Part shown: piece by piece, positions 9,844-20,276 of the stretch
Position numbering within the stretch: position 1 is the first letter of the stretch
Layout of the letters: each line of letters begins with the position of its first letter
Source: Xanthobacter autotrophicus Py2
GTDB lineage: Bacteria; Pseudomonadota; Alphaproteobacteria; Rhizobiales; Xanthobacteraceae
Direction of reading: 5' to 3'
Assembly: GCA_000017645.1 (NCBI GenBank)
Contig: CP000781.1
Location: 62,001-126,000 of the forward strand
Length of the DNA: 64,000 nucleotides
The notes under the pieces: generated by a model
The model's input: the letters and a program-made list of their open reading frames with translations, nothing else
What the model was told of the DNA's origin: nothing
The model's database searches: none
Made by a program: the position numbers and the translations under genes

Positions 9844-10101
9844 GGACAGGACGTTCAACGCGACCTCCGCACCCCCGGCCCCCGGATTGGAAGGTTTAGA
9901 ACGTCCTTGCCGGGGATGCAATGTTTCCATGCAAAATGTGGGCCGCATGGCACTGTGATCCGGCGCACGGCTGGGACAGTCGCGGTGTATCTAGGATAAA
10001 TTATTGATTTGAAAGCGATATTGTGCAAATGGTCATGGCTGTACCTGCAGCCCCGGCTACCGCCGGAAGCGCATTTCAACCGCTGCGCGCGTTCGCTTTC
10101 G

Positions 10102-10794
10102 TCAGCGGCGGGGGGCTTGTCCGCCCTGGTCGGCGGGCTTGGGCAGGGTGTCCTGCTTCAGGCTGCCGGGGACGATCAGGCTTTCCACCCGCCCGCCCTC
10201 GAACTTGGACACGCCGGAGACGAGGTCAACCACCAGCTTCTGGCCACGGATCACGTTGGGGCCCTGGGTGAGGACCACCGGCTTGCCCACGAGGGTGACC
10301 GTGTTGGTCTTCATCTCGAACACGCCGCTGTCGCCGGTGGCGGTCTGTTCCTTGGTCTTCACCACCACGCCGCCCACGGCCTCCAGCTTGCGGATCTGGC
10401 CCTTCTGGGACGGGTCGACGCCGTTTGCCTGCTCCCCGGCGGGCTGGCCGCCGGCCTGCTGGGCCACGGAGCCCTCGTAATAGACCATGAGGTCCTTGGA
10501 GCGCAGCGTGGTGTCGCCCTGGGTCACCAGCACGTTGCCGGAAAACACCGCGACCTTGTCCTTGTCGCGCACCTCAAGGGAATCCGCATTGATGCGCACC
10601 GGCTGGTCGCGGTTCTTGGCAAAGCCCTGAAGAGCGTTGGGCACGTTGGAAGTCTGCGCCACAGCGCTGCTTGACGTTGCAACACCCACAAGGGCGGTGC
10701 CGGGCGCCGCGACGAGCATCGCCGCCGCTGCGGCCTGAGCGAGGCGCCGGGCGCGGAAGGCGAGGCCGGTTCGGTCCTGGGACTGGCGGATCAT
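10102..10794 (-). CDS. lptA: Lipopolysaccharide transport periplasmic protein LptA
   Basis: 230 aa from ATG 10794. A signal peptide ends near the AVAQ cleavage site (about residue 47). The OstA/LptA beta-jellyroll follows, with INADSLEVRDKDKVAVFSGNV, LRSKDLMVYYEG and KLVVDLVSGVSKFEGG. It bridges lipopolysaccharide from LptC at the inner membrane to LptD at the outer membrane. Its start overlaps the end of lptC by 4 bp, implying translational coupling. Confidence 0.9.
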   Translation of the reverse strand: MIRQSQDRTGLAFRARRLAQAAAAAMLVAAPGTALVGVATSSSAVAQTSNVPNALQGFAKNRDQPVRINADSLEVRDKDKVAVFSGNVLVTQGDTTLRSKDLMVYYEGSVAQQAGGQPAGEQANGVDPSQKGQIRKLEAVGGVVVKTKEQTATGDSGVFEMKTNTVTLVGKPVVLTQGPNVIRGQKLVVDLVSGVSKFEGGRVESLIVPGSLKQDTLPKPADQGGQAPRR

Positions 10795-11711
10795 GGGTTG
10801 GACACCGGACGTCGCGGGGGAAGGGGAGTGGGCTGGGCGGCGGGCGTGGCGGGCACAGATCCCACCGCGTCGCCATGGAGTTTGGCGGGTGTTCCGGCAG
10901 GCGCGCCTGCCGGCGGGGTGGCCTCGCCAGACTTCTGGCCGGGCAGGTTGGACATGCGGAAATCCAGCTGCACGTTGCCCTCGAACAGGGCGCGGGTGCC
11001 GCGGTCGCCCACGTGCAGGCGGTCGGCCACCAGCCTGCCGTCCAGATAGGTGAACACCACCGGGTTCTCGGTGGCGATGGTGCCGGCCTTCACGTCCACC
11101 TCGGCATCCTGCAGGCGGCCGCCGTAGCCGCCGTTCATGGCGAGGTCCACGCCGTCGCCCAAGGTGATGAACTGCTTCTTCGTATCGAAGGTGCCCACCT
11201 TGGCGGCGACCTTGGCCCAACCCTTGTCGGTCATCTCCAGCCGGGCCTCGATGTCGGTGAGGTCGATGAGGTCCGGGTGGGTCAGATCCTGGGTGGCGGT
11301 GCGCGCGGTGACGCGGTAGCCGCGATTGTCGTCGGTGAAGCCGGAGAGCTTCGGCAGCTCCATGGTGAGGCGCGAGCCGGACAGGGTGAGGTGCCCGATC
11401 TCGAACGGAAGCTCGATGGAAAGCTTCAGTCGCGACAGGATGGAAACCGCGCCGATGGCCACCACCGCGACGACGATGGAGAGCGGCAGCAGGCGCTTGA
11501 TCCAGCGCACACGCTTGCTGTGGCGCCGGGCGCTGGAAAAGTCCGGGCTCGCGCGCTGATCGAGGGCGGCTTCCTCGTCGGTGTAGTCCCGGAAGGTGGG
11601 AGACGCTTCCAGGCGCGCATCAGGGCGCGCGTCGAGCCGCGCGTCTTGGAGCGCGGCCGCTGGCACGGTCCCTTGCCGGTCGAGATCGTCTGGCGACACG
11701 TGTCGGTTCAT
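10791..11711 (-). CDS. lptC: LPS export system protein LptC
   Basis: 306 aa from ATG 11711; a TTG start at 11735 is possible but weaker. One membrane segment (IKRLLPLSIVVAVVAIGAV, near 71-90) follows a long charged cytoplasmic tail. The periplasmic LptC beta-domain follows. A proline/alanine-rich C-terminal tail of ~35 residues is unusual. It receives lipopolysaccharide from LptBFG and passes it to LptA, whose gene follows with a 4-bp overlap. Confidence 0.88.
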   Translation of the reverse strand: MNRHVSPDDLDRQGTVPAAALQDARLDARPDARLEASPTFRDYTDEEAALDQRASPDFSSARRHSKRVRWIKRLLPLSIVVAVVAIGAVSILSRLKLSIELPFEIGHLTLSGSRLTMELPKLSGFTDDNRGYRVTARTATQDLTHPDLIDLTDIEARLEMTDKGWAKVAAKVGTFDTKKQFITLGDGVDLAMNGGYGGRLQDAEVDVKAGTIATENPVVFTYLDGRLVADRLHVGDRGTRALFEGNVQLDFRMSNLPGQKSGEATPPAGAPAGTPAKLHGDAVGSVPATPAAQPTPLPPRRPVSNP

Positions 11712-11946
11712 GGCCCTGTTCCGGCGGCGGGCCAATCCCGCGTGCGCCTGTCATGGTTGGCAGAGAGACCGTTCGCCGATCAGGTCGCGATACGAGCTGG
11801 TCGGCGCGGGCTCTCACTGGCCTCAAGCCACAGGGCCGGCCGGCGCGTCGCCCCACGCACCCGGCCAAATTGTCCGAAATGGCGAGCCGGTGCAAGGCCC
11901 GGCCGGAAGACCTTGCCAGCGTTTGATTTTTATAAAGGTTGCCGGC

Positions 11947-12567
11947 TCAGGAGTGGGCGAAGATGTCCTCTTCCGCCCAGCCCGAGAGGTCGAGGGCCGC
12001 CCGCGCCGGCAGGAAGGCGAAGCAGGCGGCGGCGAGCCCGGTGCGGTTCTCCCGCGCCAGCATCTCCTCCAGCTTGGCCTTCACCGCATGCAGGTGCAGC
12101 ACGTCGGAAGCGGCATAGGCGAGCTGGGCGTCGGAGAGGTCCTTGGCGCCCCAATCGGAGCTCTGCTGCTGCTTGGAGATGTCCACGTTGATGGTCTCGC
12201 GCAGCAGGTCCTTCAGCCCGTGGCGGTCGGTGTAGGTGCGCACCAGCCGCGAGGCGATCTTGGTGCACCACACCGGCTGCGGCATCACATGGAAGGTGTG
12301 CTGGAGCACCGCGATATCGAACCGTCCGAAATGGAACAGCTTGGTGATGGCGGGATCGGCCAAAAGGCGCGTGAGGTTCGGCGCGGTGGTGGCGTCGGCG
12401 CCCTGCGGGATCTGCACCAGGTCGGCGCTTCCGTCGCCGTTGGACAGCTGGACCAGGCAAAGCCGGTCGCGGAAGGGGTTGAGCCCCATGGTCTCGGTGT
12501 CGATCGCCACCACGGGCGCGGCGACGAAGTCCGCGGGCAGGTCGCCGCGATGCAGGCGGATGGTCAT
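11947..12567 (-). CDS. RNase D-like 3'-5' exonuclease (exonuclease domain only)
   Basis: 206 aa from ATG 12567. The DEDD-superfamily motifs are visible: VAIDTETMGL with Asp23 and Glu25 (ExoI), FHFGRFDIAVL (ExoII) and a later YAASDVLHL (ExoIII, tyrosine subtype). Full-length RNase D is near 380 aa with HRDC domains; those are absent here. The protein therefore belongs to the short alphaproteobacterial exonuclease-only group. It probably trims structured RNA 3' ends. It lies upstream of lptC on the same strand, ~235 bp away. Confidence 0.88.
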   Translation of the reverse strand: MTIRLHRGDLPADFVAAPVVAIDTETMGLNPFRDRLCLVQLSNGDGSADLVQIPQGADATTAPNLTRLLADPAITKLFHFGRFDIAVLQHTFHVMPQPVWCTKIASRLVRTYTDRHGLKDLLRETINVDISKQQQSSDWGAKDLSDAQLAYAASDVLHLHAVKAKLEEMLARENRTGLAAACFAFLPARAALDLSGWAEEDIFAHS

Positions 12568-12723
12568 CGGTGCGTCTTTATCTTTCTGGATCGCCACGGC
12601 TTTTAGCGAAGCACGGCGCCCCTGTCGATGGCCGTGCGGCGGCGGCTCCCATGCGGGACACGACGGCTGTTCGTCTCCTGATTCGCCGTGATAGAAGGGC
12701 GCGCCTTTCCACAGGGGGGAATC

Positions 12724-13209
12724 ATGAAGCGAAATGTCGTCGTCGCCGGCCTGTTCGGCCTGCTGCTGGCGCTGGGCTGGCTGGTCTCGGCCGGCGAAGC
12801 CATGGCCCAGCCGGTACCGGGGGGCAGCTATCTCAACAGCTGCAACAACGTGCAGGTGCGTCGCGGCCGCGACCTCACCGCCTTCTGCGCCACCCGTCGC
12901 GGCAATTGGGTGCAGACCCGGCTCAACGACTTCCCGAGCTGCCGGGGTGACATTTCCAACCAGGACGGCCAGTTGTGGTGTGTCCGTGGCCGGCCCCTGC
13001 CGCCGCCCCCCGCGCCGGGTCCCCAGCCGCTGCCGCCCGGCTCCTACCAGCGCAGCTGCCGCAATGCCTTCGTGGGCCCGGACAACGTCCTGCGGGCGCA
13101 GTGCCGTGCCGGAGGACATGTGTGGATCCCGGCAGCGGTCAACCTGCGCTATTGCTGGGGCGCGCGGGATATCGCCAATTTCAACGGTCAGCTGACCTGC
13201 ACCCGTTGA
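12724..13209 (+). CDS. Secreted two-repeat CVNH (cyanovirin-N-like) protein
   Basis: 161 aa from ATG 12724, preceded by AGGGGGG. A signal peptide ends at AMAQ (about residue 29). Two CVNH repeats follow, each starting PGGSYLNSC or PPGSYQRSC and ending in DGQLWC or NGQLTC. They are joined by a proline-rich linker (about 88-102). Each repeat holds about four cysteines, so disulfides are likely. CVNH domains bind high-mannose glycans in other proteins; the ligand here is unknown. Convergent with ilvD, sharing a terminator. Confidence 0.82.
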   Translation: MKRNVVVAGLFGLLLALGWLVSAGEAMAQPVPGGSYLNSCNNVQVRRGRDLTAFCATRRGNWVQTRLNDFPSCRGDISNQDGQLWCVRGRPLPPPPAPGPQPLPPGSYQRSCRNAFVGPDNVLRAQCRAGGHVWIPAAVNLRYCWGARDIANFNGQLTCTR

Positions 13210-13246
13210 TCGGCACACGCTGATCCGAACCACCTGTACCAAACAA

Positions 13247-13270
13247 AAAGGGGCGCCGCGGCGCCCCTTT
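13247..13270. terminator. Bidirectional hairpin terminator
   Basis: Perfect 11-bp inverted repeat AAAGGGGCGCC / GGCGCCCCTTT around GC, flanked by A- and T-rich tracts on both sides. It separates the convergent CVNH and ilvD genes and can serve both. Confidence 0.85.
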
Positions 13271-13293
13271 CCTTTTGCCGGATCCAGTCTTGA

Positions 13294-15147
13294 TCAGCGC
13301 CGCAGGCGGCTCACGTCGCGCACCGCACCGCGGGCGGCGGAGGTGGTGAGCGCTGCATAGGCCTGCAGCGCCTGGGAGACCACGCGCTTGCGGTCCGCGG
13401 GCTTCCACGCGGCGTCGCCCTTCGCCTCCATGGCGGCGCGGCGCTGGCTGAGCACCTCGTCGGACACCGCCACGCGGATGATGCGGTTCGGGATGTCGAT
13501 CTCGATGGTGTCGCCTTCCTCCACCAGCCCGATGGCCCCGCCCTCCGCCGCTTCCGGCGAGACATGGCCGATGGACAGGCCCGAGGAGCCGCCCGAGAAG
13601 CGCCCGTCGGTGACCAGCGCGCACGCCTTCCCGAGGCCCTTCGACTTCAGGTAGGACGTGGGATAGAGCATCTCCTGCATGCCCGGCCCGCCGCGCGGAC
13701 CCTCGTAGCGGATCAGCACCACGTCGCCCGCCTGGATGCGCCCGGTGGAGAGGATGGCTTCCACCGCCGCGTCCTGGCTCTCGAAGATGCGCGCCTTGCC
13801 GGTGAACTTCAGGATCGATGCGTCCACGCCCGCCGTCTTCACGATGCAGCCGTCCAGCGCGATGTTGCCGTACAGCACGGCGAGGCCGCCGTCCTTGGAA
13901 TAGGCATGGGCCACGTCGCGGATGACGCCGGTCTCGCGGTCGAGATCGAGGTCGTCCCAGCGGCGGGACTGGCTGAACGCCACCTGTGTGGGCACCCCGC
14001 CCGGCGCGGCGCGGAAGAAGGTGGCGACGCTCTCGCTCTTGGTGCGCTTCACGTCCCAGCGGTCCAGCGCGTCGGCCATGGTAGCGGCGTGCACGGTGGG
14101 CAGGTCGGTATGGATGAGGCCGCCGCGATCCAGCTCGCCGAGGATGGCCATGATGCCGCCGGCGCGGTGCACGTCCTCCATGTGGATGTTGGCCACCGCG
14201 GGCGCCACCTTGCACAGCACCGGCACCCGGCGCGACAGCCGGTCGATGTCGGCCATGGTGAAGGGCACCTCGCCCTCGTTGGCGGCGGCGAGCAGGTGCA
14301 GCACCGTGTTGGTGGAGCCGCCCATGGAGATGTCCAGGGTCATGGCGTTCTCGAACGCCTTGAACGAGGCCACGGAGCGCGGCAGGACGCTGGCATCGTC
14401 CTGCTCGTAATAACGGCGGGCGAGGTCGACGATGAGGTGGCCGGCCTCCACGAACAGCCGCTCGCGGTCGGCGTGGGTGGCGAGCGTGGAGCCATTGCCG
14501 GGCAGAGCCAGGCCCAGCGCCTCGGTGAGGCAGTTCATGGAATTGGCGGTGAACATGCCGGAGCACGAGCCGCAGGTGGGGCAGGCGGAGCGCTCCATCA
14601 CCTGCACGTCGGCGTCGGTGACCTTGTCGTCGGCCGCCGCGATCATGGCGTCGATGAGGTCCACCTTCTTCTCGCCGGTGGAGAGCAGCACCTTGCCGGC
14701 CTCCATGGGGCCGCCGGAGACGAACACCGCCGGGATGTTGAGCCGCATGGCGGCCATCAGCATGCCGGGGGTGATCTTGTCGCAGTTGGAGATGCACACC
14801 ATGGCGTCGGCGCAGTGCGCGTTGACCATGTACTCCACGCTGTCGGCGATGATCTCGCGGGACGGCAGGGAATAGAGCATGCCGTCATGGCCCATGGCGA
14901 TGCCGTCATCCACCGCGATGGTGTTGAATTCCTTGGCGACGCCGCCGGCCTTCTCGATCTCGCGGGCCACCAACTGGCCGAGATCCTTCAGGTGCACGTG
15001 GCCGGGCACGAACTGGGTGAAGGAGTTCACCACGGCGATGATGGGCTTGCCGAAATCCCCGTCCTTCATGCCGGTGGCGCGCCACAGGCCGCGGGCGCCG
15101 GCCATGTTGCGACCGTGAGTGGAGGTGCGGGAGCGGTACTGGGGCAT
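13294..15147 (-). CDS. ilvD: Dihydroxy-acid dehydratase
   Basis: 617 aa, full length. The enzyme dehydrates 2,3-dihydroxy-isovalerate/methylvalerate in branched-chain amino-acid synthesis. The Fe-S ligands appear in [11 protein letters not shown] and [19 protein letters not shown]. The C-terminal [18 protein letters not shown] block is diagnostic. It stands alone, ending at the shared terminator. Confidence 0.97.
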   Translation of the reverse strand: MPQYRSRTSTHGRNMAGARGLWRATGMKDGDFGKPIIAVVNSFTQFVPGHVHLKDLGQLVAREIEKAGGVAKEFNTIAVDDGIAMGHDGMLYSLPSREIIADSVEYMVNAHCADAMVCISNCDKITPGMLMAAMRLNIPAVFVSGGPMEAGKVLLSTGEKKVDLIDAMIAAADDKVTDADVQVMERSACPTCGSCSGMFTANSMNCLTEALGLALPGNGSTLATHADRERLFVEAGHLIVDLARRYYEQDDASVLPRSVASFKAFENAMTLDISMGGSTNTVLHLLAAANEGEVPFTMADIDRLSRRVPVLCKVAPAVANIHMEDVHRAGGIMAILGELDRGGLIHTDLPTVHAATMADALDRWDVKRTKSESVATFFRAAPGGVPTQVAFSQSRRWDDLDLDRETGVIRDVAHAYSKDGGLAVLYGNIALDGCIVKTAGVDASILKFTGKARIFESQDAAVEAILSTGRIQAGDVVLIRYEGPRGGPGMQEMLYPTSYLKSKGLGKACALVTDGRFSGGSSGLSIGHVSPEAAEGGAIGLVEEGDTIEIDIPNRIIRVAVSDEVLSQRRAAMEAKGDAAWKPADRKRVVSQALQAYAALTTSAARGAVRDVSRLRR

Positions 15148-15387
15148 GTCCTCTCTTGCCTCTTATGTGTTGTGGTGCGCGATGGCTCTCGGCCCGGCGC
15201 GCAATGCTGCCGGCCGTCTTAGAACCATGTGGGCCTGCGTGAAAGGCCTTTGATGCGACACTCTATCACGCCTGCGGGCGTGCCCGTGATCACGAGGGTG
15301 GGCACCGGACTGCGGCGGGACGCCGGTTTTCCAGCACGGCTGAAGTCGGCTATGTCCCGGCCAAACATCGAAAGATAAGGATAACAC

Positions 15388-16812
15388 ATGGACGGGGAGG
15401 CGTTCCGCCACTGGGCGCACAAGGCGGCGGACTGGGCGGCGGACTATCGCGCCGGCCTGCGCGACCGGCCGGTGCGCGCCGGCACCACGCCGGGGGAGAT
15501 CGTGGCCCAGCTGCCGGCTTCCGCTCCGGAAGAGGCCGAGCCCATGGCCGACATCTTCGCGGATTTCGAGCGTATCCTGGTGCCGGGCATGACCCATTGG
15601 CAGCATCCGCGCTTCTTCGCCTACTTCCCGGCCAATGCCAGCCCCGCGAGCGTGATCGGCGAGTTCCTGTCCTCCGCCATGGGCGCCCAGTGCCTGCTGT
15701 GGCAGACCTCCCCTGCCGCCACGGAGCTGGAGATTGTCGCCCTCGACTGGCTGCGCCAGGCGGTGGGCCTGCCGGAAGGGTTTTCCGGCGTGATCCAGGA
15801 TTCGGCGTCCTCGGCGACCTTGTGCGCCTTCCTCACCATGCGCGAGCGGGCGCTGGGCTTCACCGGCAACCGAACCGGGCTTGCGGGCCGGCCGCAGCTG
15901 CGGGTCTACACCTCCAGCGAGGTGCATACCTCCATCGACCGGGCGGCGTGGTTCTGCGGCATCGGCGACGACAATCTGGTGCGCATCCCCACCCAGGGCC
16001 CGCTCAGGAGCATGGTGCCGCAGGCGCTGGAGGCGGCCATTCAGGCCGACAAGGCGGCCGGGTTCGTGCCGGCGGGCGTCGTCGCCTGCGTGGGTGGCAC
16101 CAGCACCGGCGCCATGGATGACGTGGCGGCCGTGGTGGAGGTGGCGCACCGGCATGGCCTGTTCGTCCATGTGGACGCGGCCTGGGCGGGCTCAGCCATG
16201 GTGTGCCCGGAATTCCGGTCCCTGTGGGCGGGGGTGGAACAGGCCGACTCCATCGTGCTGAACCCGCACAAGTGGCTCGGGGTTCAGTTCGACTGCTCCG
16301 CCCATTTCCTCAGGAGCGCCGACGACCATCTGGCGACGCTCGCCATCCAGCCGGAATATCTGAGGACCCACGCCCATGAGGGCGGGGATACCGGCATCGT
16401 CAATTTCAGCGAATGGACCATCCAGCTCGGCCGCCGCTTCCGCGCGCTGAAACTGTGGTTCGTGCTGCGCGCCCATGGCCTGGAAGGCCTCAGGCAGATG
16501 ATCCGCAACCATGTGGCCTGGTCGCAGGCGCTGGCCGCGCGCATCGCCTGCGAGCCGGGCTTCTCGCTGGCCTCGACGCCTGTGCTGTCCCTGTTCTCCT
16601 TCCGCCACGATCCCGGCGACGGCCGCGACGGCGATGCCCACATGCTGGCCCTGCTGCAGGCCATCAATGACGGGGGGCAGCTCTATCTCACCCCGACCCG
16701 GGTGGACGGCCGCCTCGCCATCCGCTTCCAGGCCGGGTCCATGGACGCCACCGCGGACGACGTGGACGCCGCTTTCCACATCATCCGCGACACCGCTCAC
16801 GCCTTGTCCTGA
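15388..16812 (+). CDS. PLP-dependent decarboxylase (aromatic-L-amino-acid decarboxylase family)
   Basis: 474 aa. Group II decarboxylase fold with the PLP lysine Lys295 in NPHKWLG. The substrate loop HWQHPRFFAYFPAN and an aspartate in HVDAAWAGS that contacts the cofactor pyridine are present. The family includes DOPA, tryptophan and phenylacetaldehyde-synthase members, so substrate cannot be fixed. It is transcribed divergently from ilvD, with a 240-bp gap. Confidence 0.9.
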   Translation: MDGEAFRHWAHKAADWAADYRAGLRDRPVRAGTTPGEIVAQLPASAPEEAEPMADIFADFERILVPGMTHWQHPRFFAYFPANASPASVIGEFLSSAMGAQCLLWQTSPAATELEIVALDWLRQAVGLPEGFSGVIQDSASSATLCAFLTMRERALGFTGNRTGLAGRPQLRVYTSSEVHTSIDRAAWFCGIGDDNLVRIPTQGPLRSMVPQALEAAIQADKAAGFVPAGVVACVGGTSTGAMDDVAAVVEVAHRHGLFVHVDAAWAGSAMVCPEFRSLWAGVEQADSIVLNPHKWLGVQFDCSAHFLRSADDHLATLAIQPEYLRTHAHEGGDTGIVNFSEWTIQLGRRFRALKLWFVLRAHGLEGLRQMIRNHVAWSQALAARIACEPGFSLASTPVLSLFSFRHDPGDGRDGDAHMLALLQAINDGGQLYLTPTRVDGRLAIRFQAGSMDATADDVDAAFHIIRDTAHALS

Positions 16813-16817
16813 GGCTC

Positions 16818-17360
16818 TCACCCCTGCGCGGGCGTCTCCGGTGCGGCGTGCCAGCTGCGCACCGGGGCGCGGGCGCGGCCCTGGGTCGATCCGCTGAGGC
16901 CGTAATGGACGGCGAGCCGGTCGAGTGCGAGGCCCAGCACCACCTTGGCGGTGCGTGCCGGCCACAACCGCTCGCGCTCCACCGCCTCCAGCCCCTTCAG
17001 GAAGCAGCACACGTCCAGCAGCACGCCGGACAGTTCCGGTCCCACCGCCGTCATGGCGCGGGCGACGCGCAGCTTGGCGGCCAGCACCATGTCGGTGAAG
17101 GCCTCCGGCGTGCCGGCGCCGGACACCTCGCTCCAGCGGCTGGTGATGCGCGGGGTGAGCTGGGCGCGGGTGAAGTCCGCCCGCAGCCGCTCGCCGGCGA
17201 TAAGCTGGGTCGGGTCCACCAGGGCGCGGCCATCCTTGCCGGTGCGCCGGGCCAGCCAGGCGAGGGGGCTTTCCGCGAGGTTCATCTGCGGCGCGGCGGC
17301 ATCCGCCGGGGCGGCGCGGCGGGGCTGGACCTTGGGGGAGGACGTCTTGCGGGGCGCCAT
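16818..17360 (-). CDS. DUF6456 domain protein
   Basis: 180 aa. Residues ~27-165 match the alphaproteobacterial DUF6456 pattern: ESPLAWLARR, GKDGR, AGERLRADF and LLDVCCFLKGLEAVERER. A basic, proline-rich N-terminus precedes it. The family is found beside a DnaA-domain helix-turn-helix gene, as here (2-bp gap). A role in DNA binding or regulation is inference from that pairing only. Confidence 0.85.
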   Translation of the reverse strand: MAPRKTSSPKVQPRRAAPADAAAPQMNLAESPLAWLARRTGKDGRALVDPTQLIAGERLRADFTRAQLTPRITSRWSEVSGAGTPEAFTDMVLAAKLRVARAMTAVGPELSGVLLDVCCFLKGLEAVERERLWPARTAKVVLGLALDRLAVHYGLSGSTQGRARAPVRSWHAAPETPAQG

Positions 17361-17362
17361 GG

Positions 17363-17755
17363 TCAGCGCTCCGTGGCCCAGCGCAGGCAGGCCTCCATCT
17401 GGGCCACCCGGTGGTCGAAGGCGGGATCGTCCCGCAGGTCCTCGATGCGCCGGCAGGCATAGGCGACGGTGGAGCGGTCGCGCCGGAACGCCTGCGCCAC
17501 CCCCGCCTGCGACAGGCCGAGGCCCACATGGGCGAGGTACATGGCGATCTGCCGCGCTGTCGCCACCGGCGCGGTGGATCGGCGCAGGTCCACCAGGGCA
17601 TCCACATTGAGCCCGGCCATGGCGGCGACGATGGCCGTCGCCAGCCGGCAGGAAGTGGGCCCGGTCGTTCCAGACAAGGCAGGGGTCGCGGCGACCGATG
17701 GGCGGGACGGGGCCTGTGCGCAGGCGGCGTGGGGCTCGACCGGCTGGTAAGACAT
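17363..17755 (-). CDS. DnaA C-terminal-type helix-turn-helix protein
   Basis: 130 aa from ATG 17755, preceded by GAGAGGG. The C-terminal ~80 residues resemble the DnaA domain IV DNA-binding fold: RQIAMYLAHVGLGLSQAGVAQAFRRDRSTVAYACRRIEDL. The AAA+ part of DnaA is missing. Similar short proteins occur widely in Hyphomicrobiales upstream of DUF6456 genes. It probably binds DNA; its target is unknown. Confidence 0.83.
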   Translation of the reverse strand: MSYQPVEPHAACAQAPSRPSVAATPALSGTTGPTSCRLATAIVAAMAGLNVDALVDLRRSTAPVATARQIAMYLAHVGLGLSQAGVAQAFRRDRSTVAYACRRIEDLRDDPAFDHRVAQMEACLRWATER

Positions 17756-17980
17756 TACACCCTCTCGTTGTGGGGAAAAAATTCCTACAACGATCTTCTT
17801 GCGTTTCAAGGGGGTGTGGAGAGATCTTGCAACTTATGTTTGTGGCAAACTGGCACCAAAACCTGTTGTATCAATTGGTTGTATGCGGGATTCAGTGTGC
17901 GTCTGACGTTCCGATCCTAGGAATTTATCCCCCTACCTCCCCGCCGGGCGACCATTCCACCTCACAAGGGAGAATGGATC

Positions 17981-18247
17981 ATGCGGGCAGCAGCCGGGGT
18001 GGGATCGGGGCGGGTTTACGCCTTCACTTGCGAAGATCCGGAAGCGCGGGTCCGGCGTCACATGGCGGGGCTGGCCGTTGCCTATGGCGCGCCGGCGGCC
18101 CTGGCGCGGGCGCTGCGCCTGGCGCGCAAGGCGGCATTCAGGGGCGGGATCGGCTACGATCCGGCGCGCCACGCAGCGCTGGTCCGGCTGGCACGGCGCC
18201 AGCCGGGTTGCTTCCGCGACGGGGCGTGGGAGGACAAGGCCTTATAA
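17981..18247 (+). CDS. Small hypothetical protein
   Basis: 88 aa, arginine/alanine-rich, with AGGGAGAA eight bases before the ATG. No family recognised. Contains GLAVAYGAPAALARALRLARKAA, a likely helix pair. Followed after a few bases by a hairpin, which supports a real short transcript. Its upstream gap (17756-17980) is AT-rich and may hold divergent promoters. Confidence 0.5.
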   Translation: MRAAAGVGSGRVYAFTCEDPEARVRRHMAGLAVAYGAPAALARALRLARKAAFRGGIGYDPARHAALVRLARRQPGCFRDGAWEDKAL

Positions 18248-18252
18248 CAGTT

Positions 18253-18276
18253 GCGCCCCGGCCGGGGCCGGGGCGC
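18253..18276. terminator. GC hairpin between convergent genes
   Basis: Stem GCGCCCCGGCC / GGCCGGGGCGC with a 2-base loop, between the 88-aa gene and cysK. No long T tract follows. Confidence 0.55.
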
Positions 18277-18312
18277 AGGAACGCGAGACTATTTTCAGCC
18301 GCAAGGGCGCTC

Positions 18313-19299
<987 letters not shown>

Positions 19300-19348
19300 G
19301 GGCGATCTCCTTGGGAAATTGGTCGCCGGCACGCGGGGGGCGTACCTC

Positions 19349-19789
19349 TCAAATGGCGAAATCGATCCTCTCGTGCTCCGAACCGTGGCCCTTGCCATCG
19401 GCGCTGCGGCAGAGGTCCTCGAGCGTCACCGCGTCGAGCGCAGTGTCGAACGTATCCTCGGCCGCCGCAACGGCAGGCTGGACCACCTCGGTCACCAGCG
19501 GGGGCAGGATGATTTCCTTCTCCTCCTCGGCCCCCTCGACGACCCGGACGATCTCGGCGACGGAGACGCGCCGGCGCTCGCGCGCCAGCTCGTAGCCGCC
19601 GCGGGGACCGCGCACCCCCTTCAGCACGCCGGCATGGACCAGCGCCTGGAGCACGGGCTCAAGCCGGCGGGGCGGAAGGCCGTGCCGGGCTGCGAGTGCC
19701 TTGGCAGCCACCGGAGCGCCGCGCGCGTGCACGGCCACATCCACGACGGCTGCAATGGCGAGGAGGCTTTTGTCGGATAAACGCGGCAT
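19349..19789 (-). CDS. Rrf2-family transcriptional regulator
   Basis: 146 aa. Rrf2 winged helix: [60 protein letters not shown] (read in overlapping parts, residues 10-70). The three-cysteine Fe-S cluster of IscR is absent; only one Cys, in DLCRS, is seen. With cysK next door it resembles CymR-type cysteine regulators rather than an Fe-S sensor. That role is inferred from context. Confidence 0.85.
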   Translation of the reverse strand: MPRLSDKSLLAIAAVVDVAVHARGAPVAAKALAARHGLPPRRLEPVLQALVHAGVLKGVRGPRGGYELARERRRVSVAEIVRVVEGAEEEKEIILPPLVTEVVQPAVAAAEDTFDTALDAVTLEDLCRSADGKGHGSEHERIDFAI

Positions 19790-19799
19790 CAGGCTGTAG

Positions 19800-20276
19800 C
19801 TACTTCTTCAAAAACGTAGCTCCGAAGCCGGTTGAACCAAAACCACCGGAGCCGCGTGCAGTTTCACTCAGATCTCCGGATTCTTCCAGCATTATTTGGG
19901 TGACCGGGGCAACCACCATCTGGGCGATGCGCATGCCCCGCGTCACGGTGAACGGCTCGGGCCCGTGATTGATGAGCAGGACCATCAGCTCGCCGCGATA
20001 ATCCCAGTCGATGGTGCCGGGCGTATTGAGCACGCTCACCCCGTGCTTGCGGGCAAGGCCCGAGCGGGGACGCACCTGGGCCTCGAAGCCCTCCGGCAAG
20101 GCGATGGCGAAGCCGGTGGGAACGGCGGCGAACGCCCCGGGCAGGAGGATGAGGGGGGTCTCCTCCGGCAGGGCGCTGGAGAGGTCGAGGCCGGCCGCGC
20201 CCTCGGTGGCATAGGCGGGCAGGGGCAGGCCTTCGCCATGGGGCAGGCGCTGGATGCGGACCGAAGGGCGGCTCAT
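19800..20276 (-). CDS. dut: dUTP diphosphatase
   Basis: 158 aa trimeric dUTPase with the five motifs: [39 protein letters not shown] and the C-terminal [10 protein letters not shown] arm. It hydrolyses dUTP to dUMP, keeping uracil out of DNA. Its ATG overlaps the coaBC stop codon (ATGA), so the two are translationally coupled. Confidence 0.97.
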   Translation of the reverse strand: MSRPSVRIQRLPHGEGLPLPAYATEGAAGLDLSSALPEETPLILLPGAFAAVPTGFAIALPEGFEAQVRPRSGLARKHGVSVLNTPGTIDWDYRGELMVLLINHGPEPFTVTRGMRIAQMVVAPVTQIMLEESGDLSETARGSGGFGSTGFGATFLKK

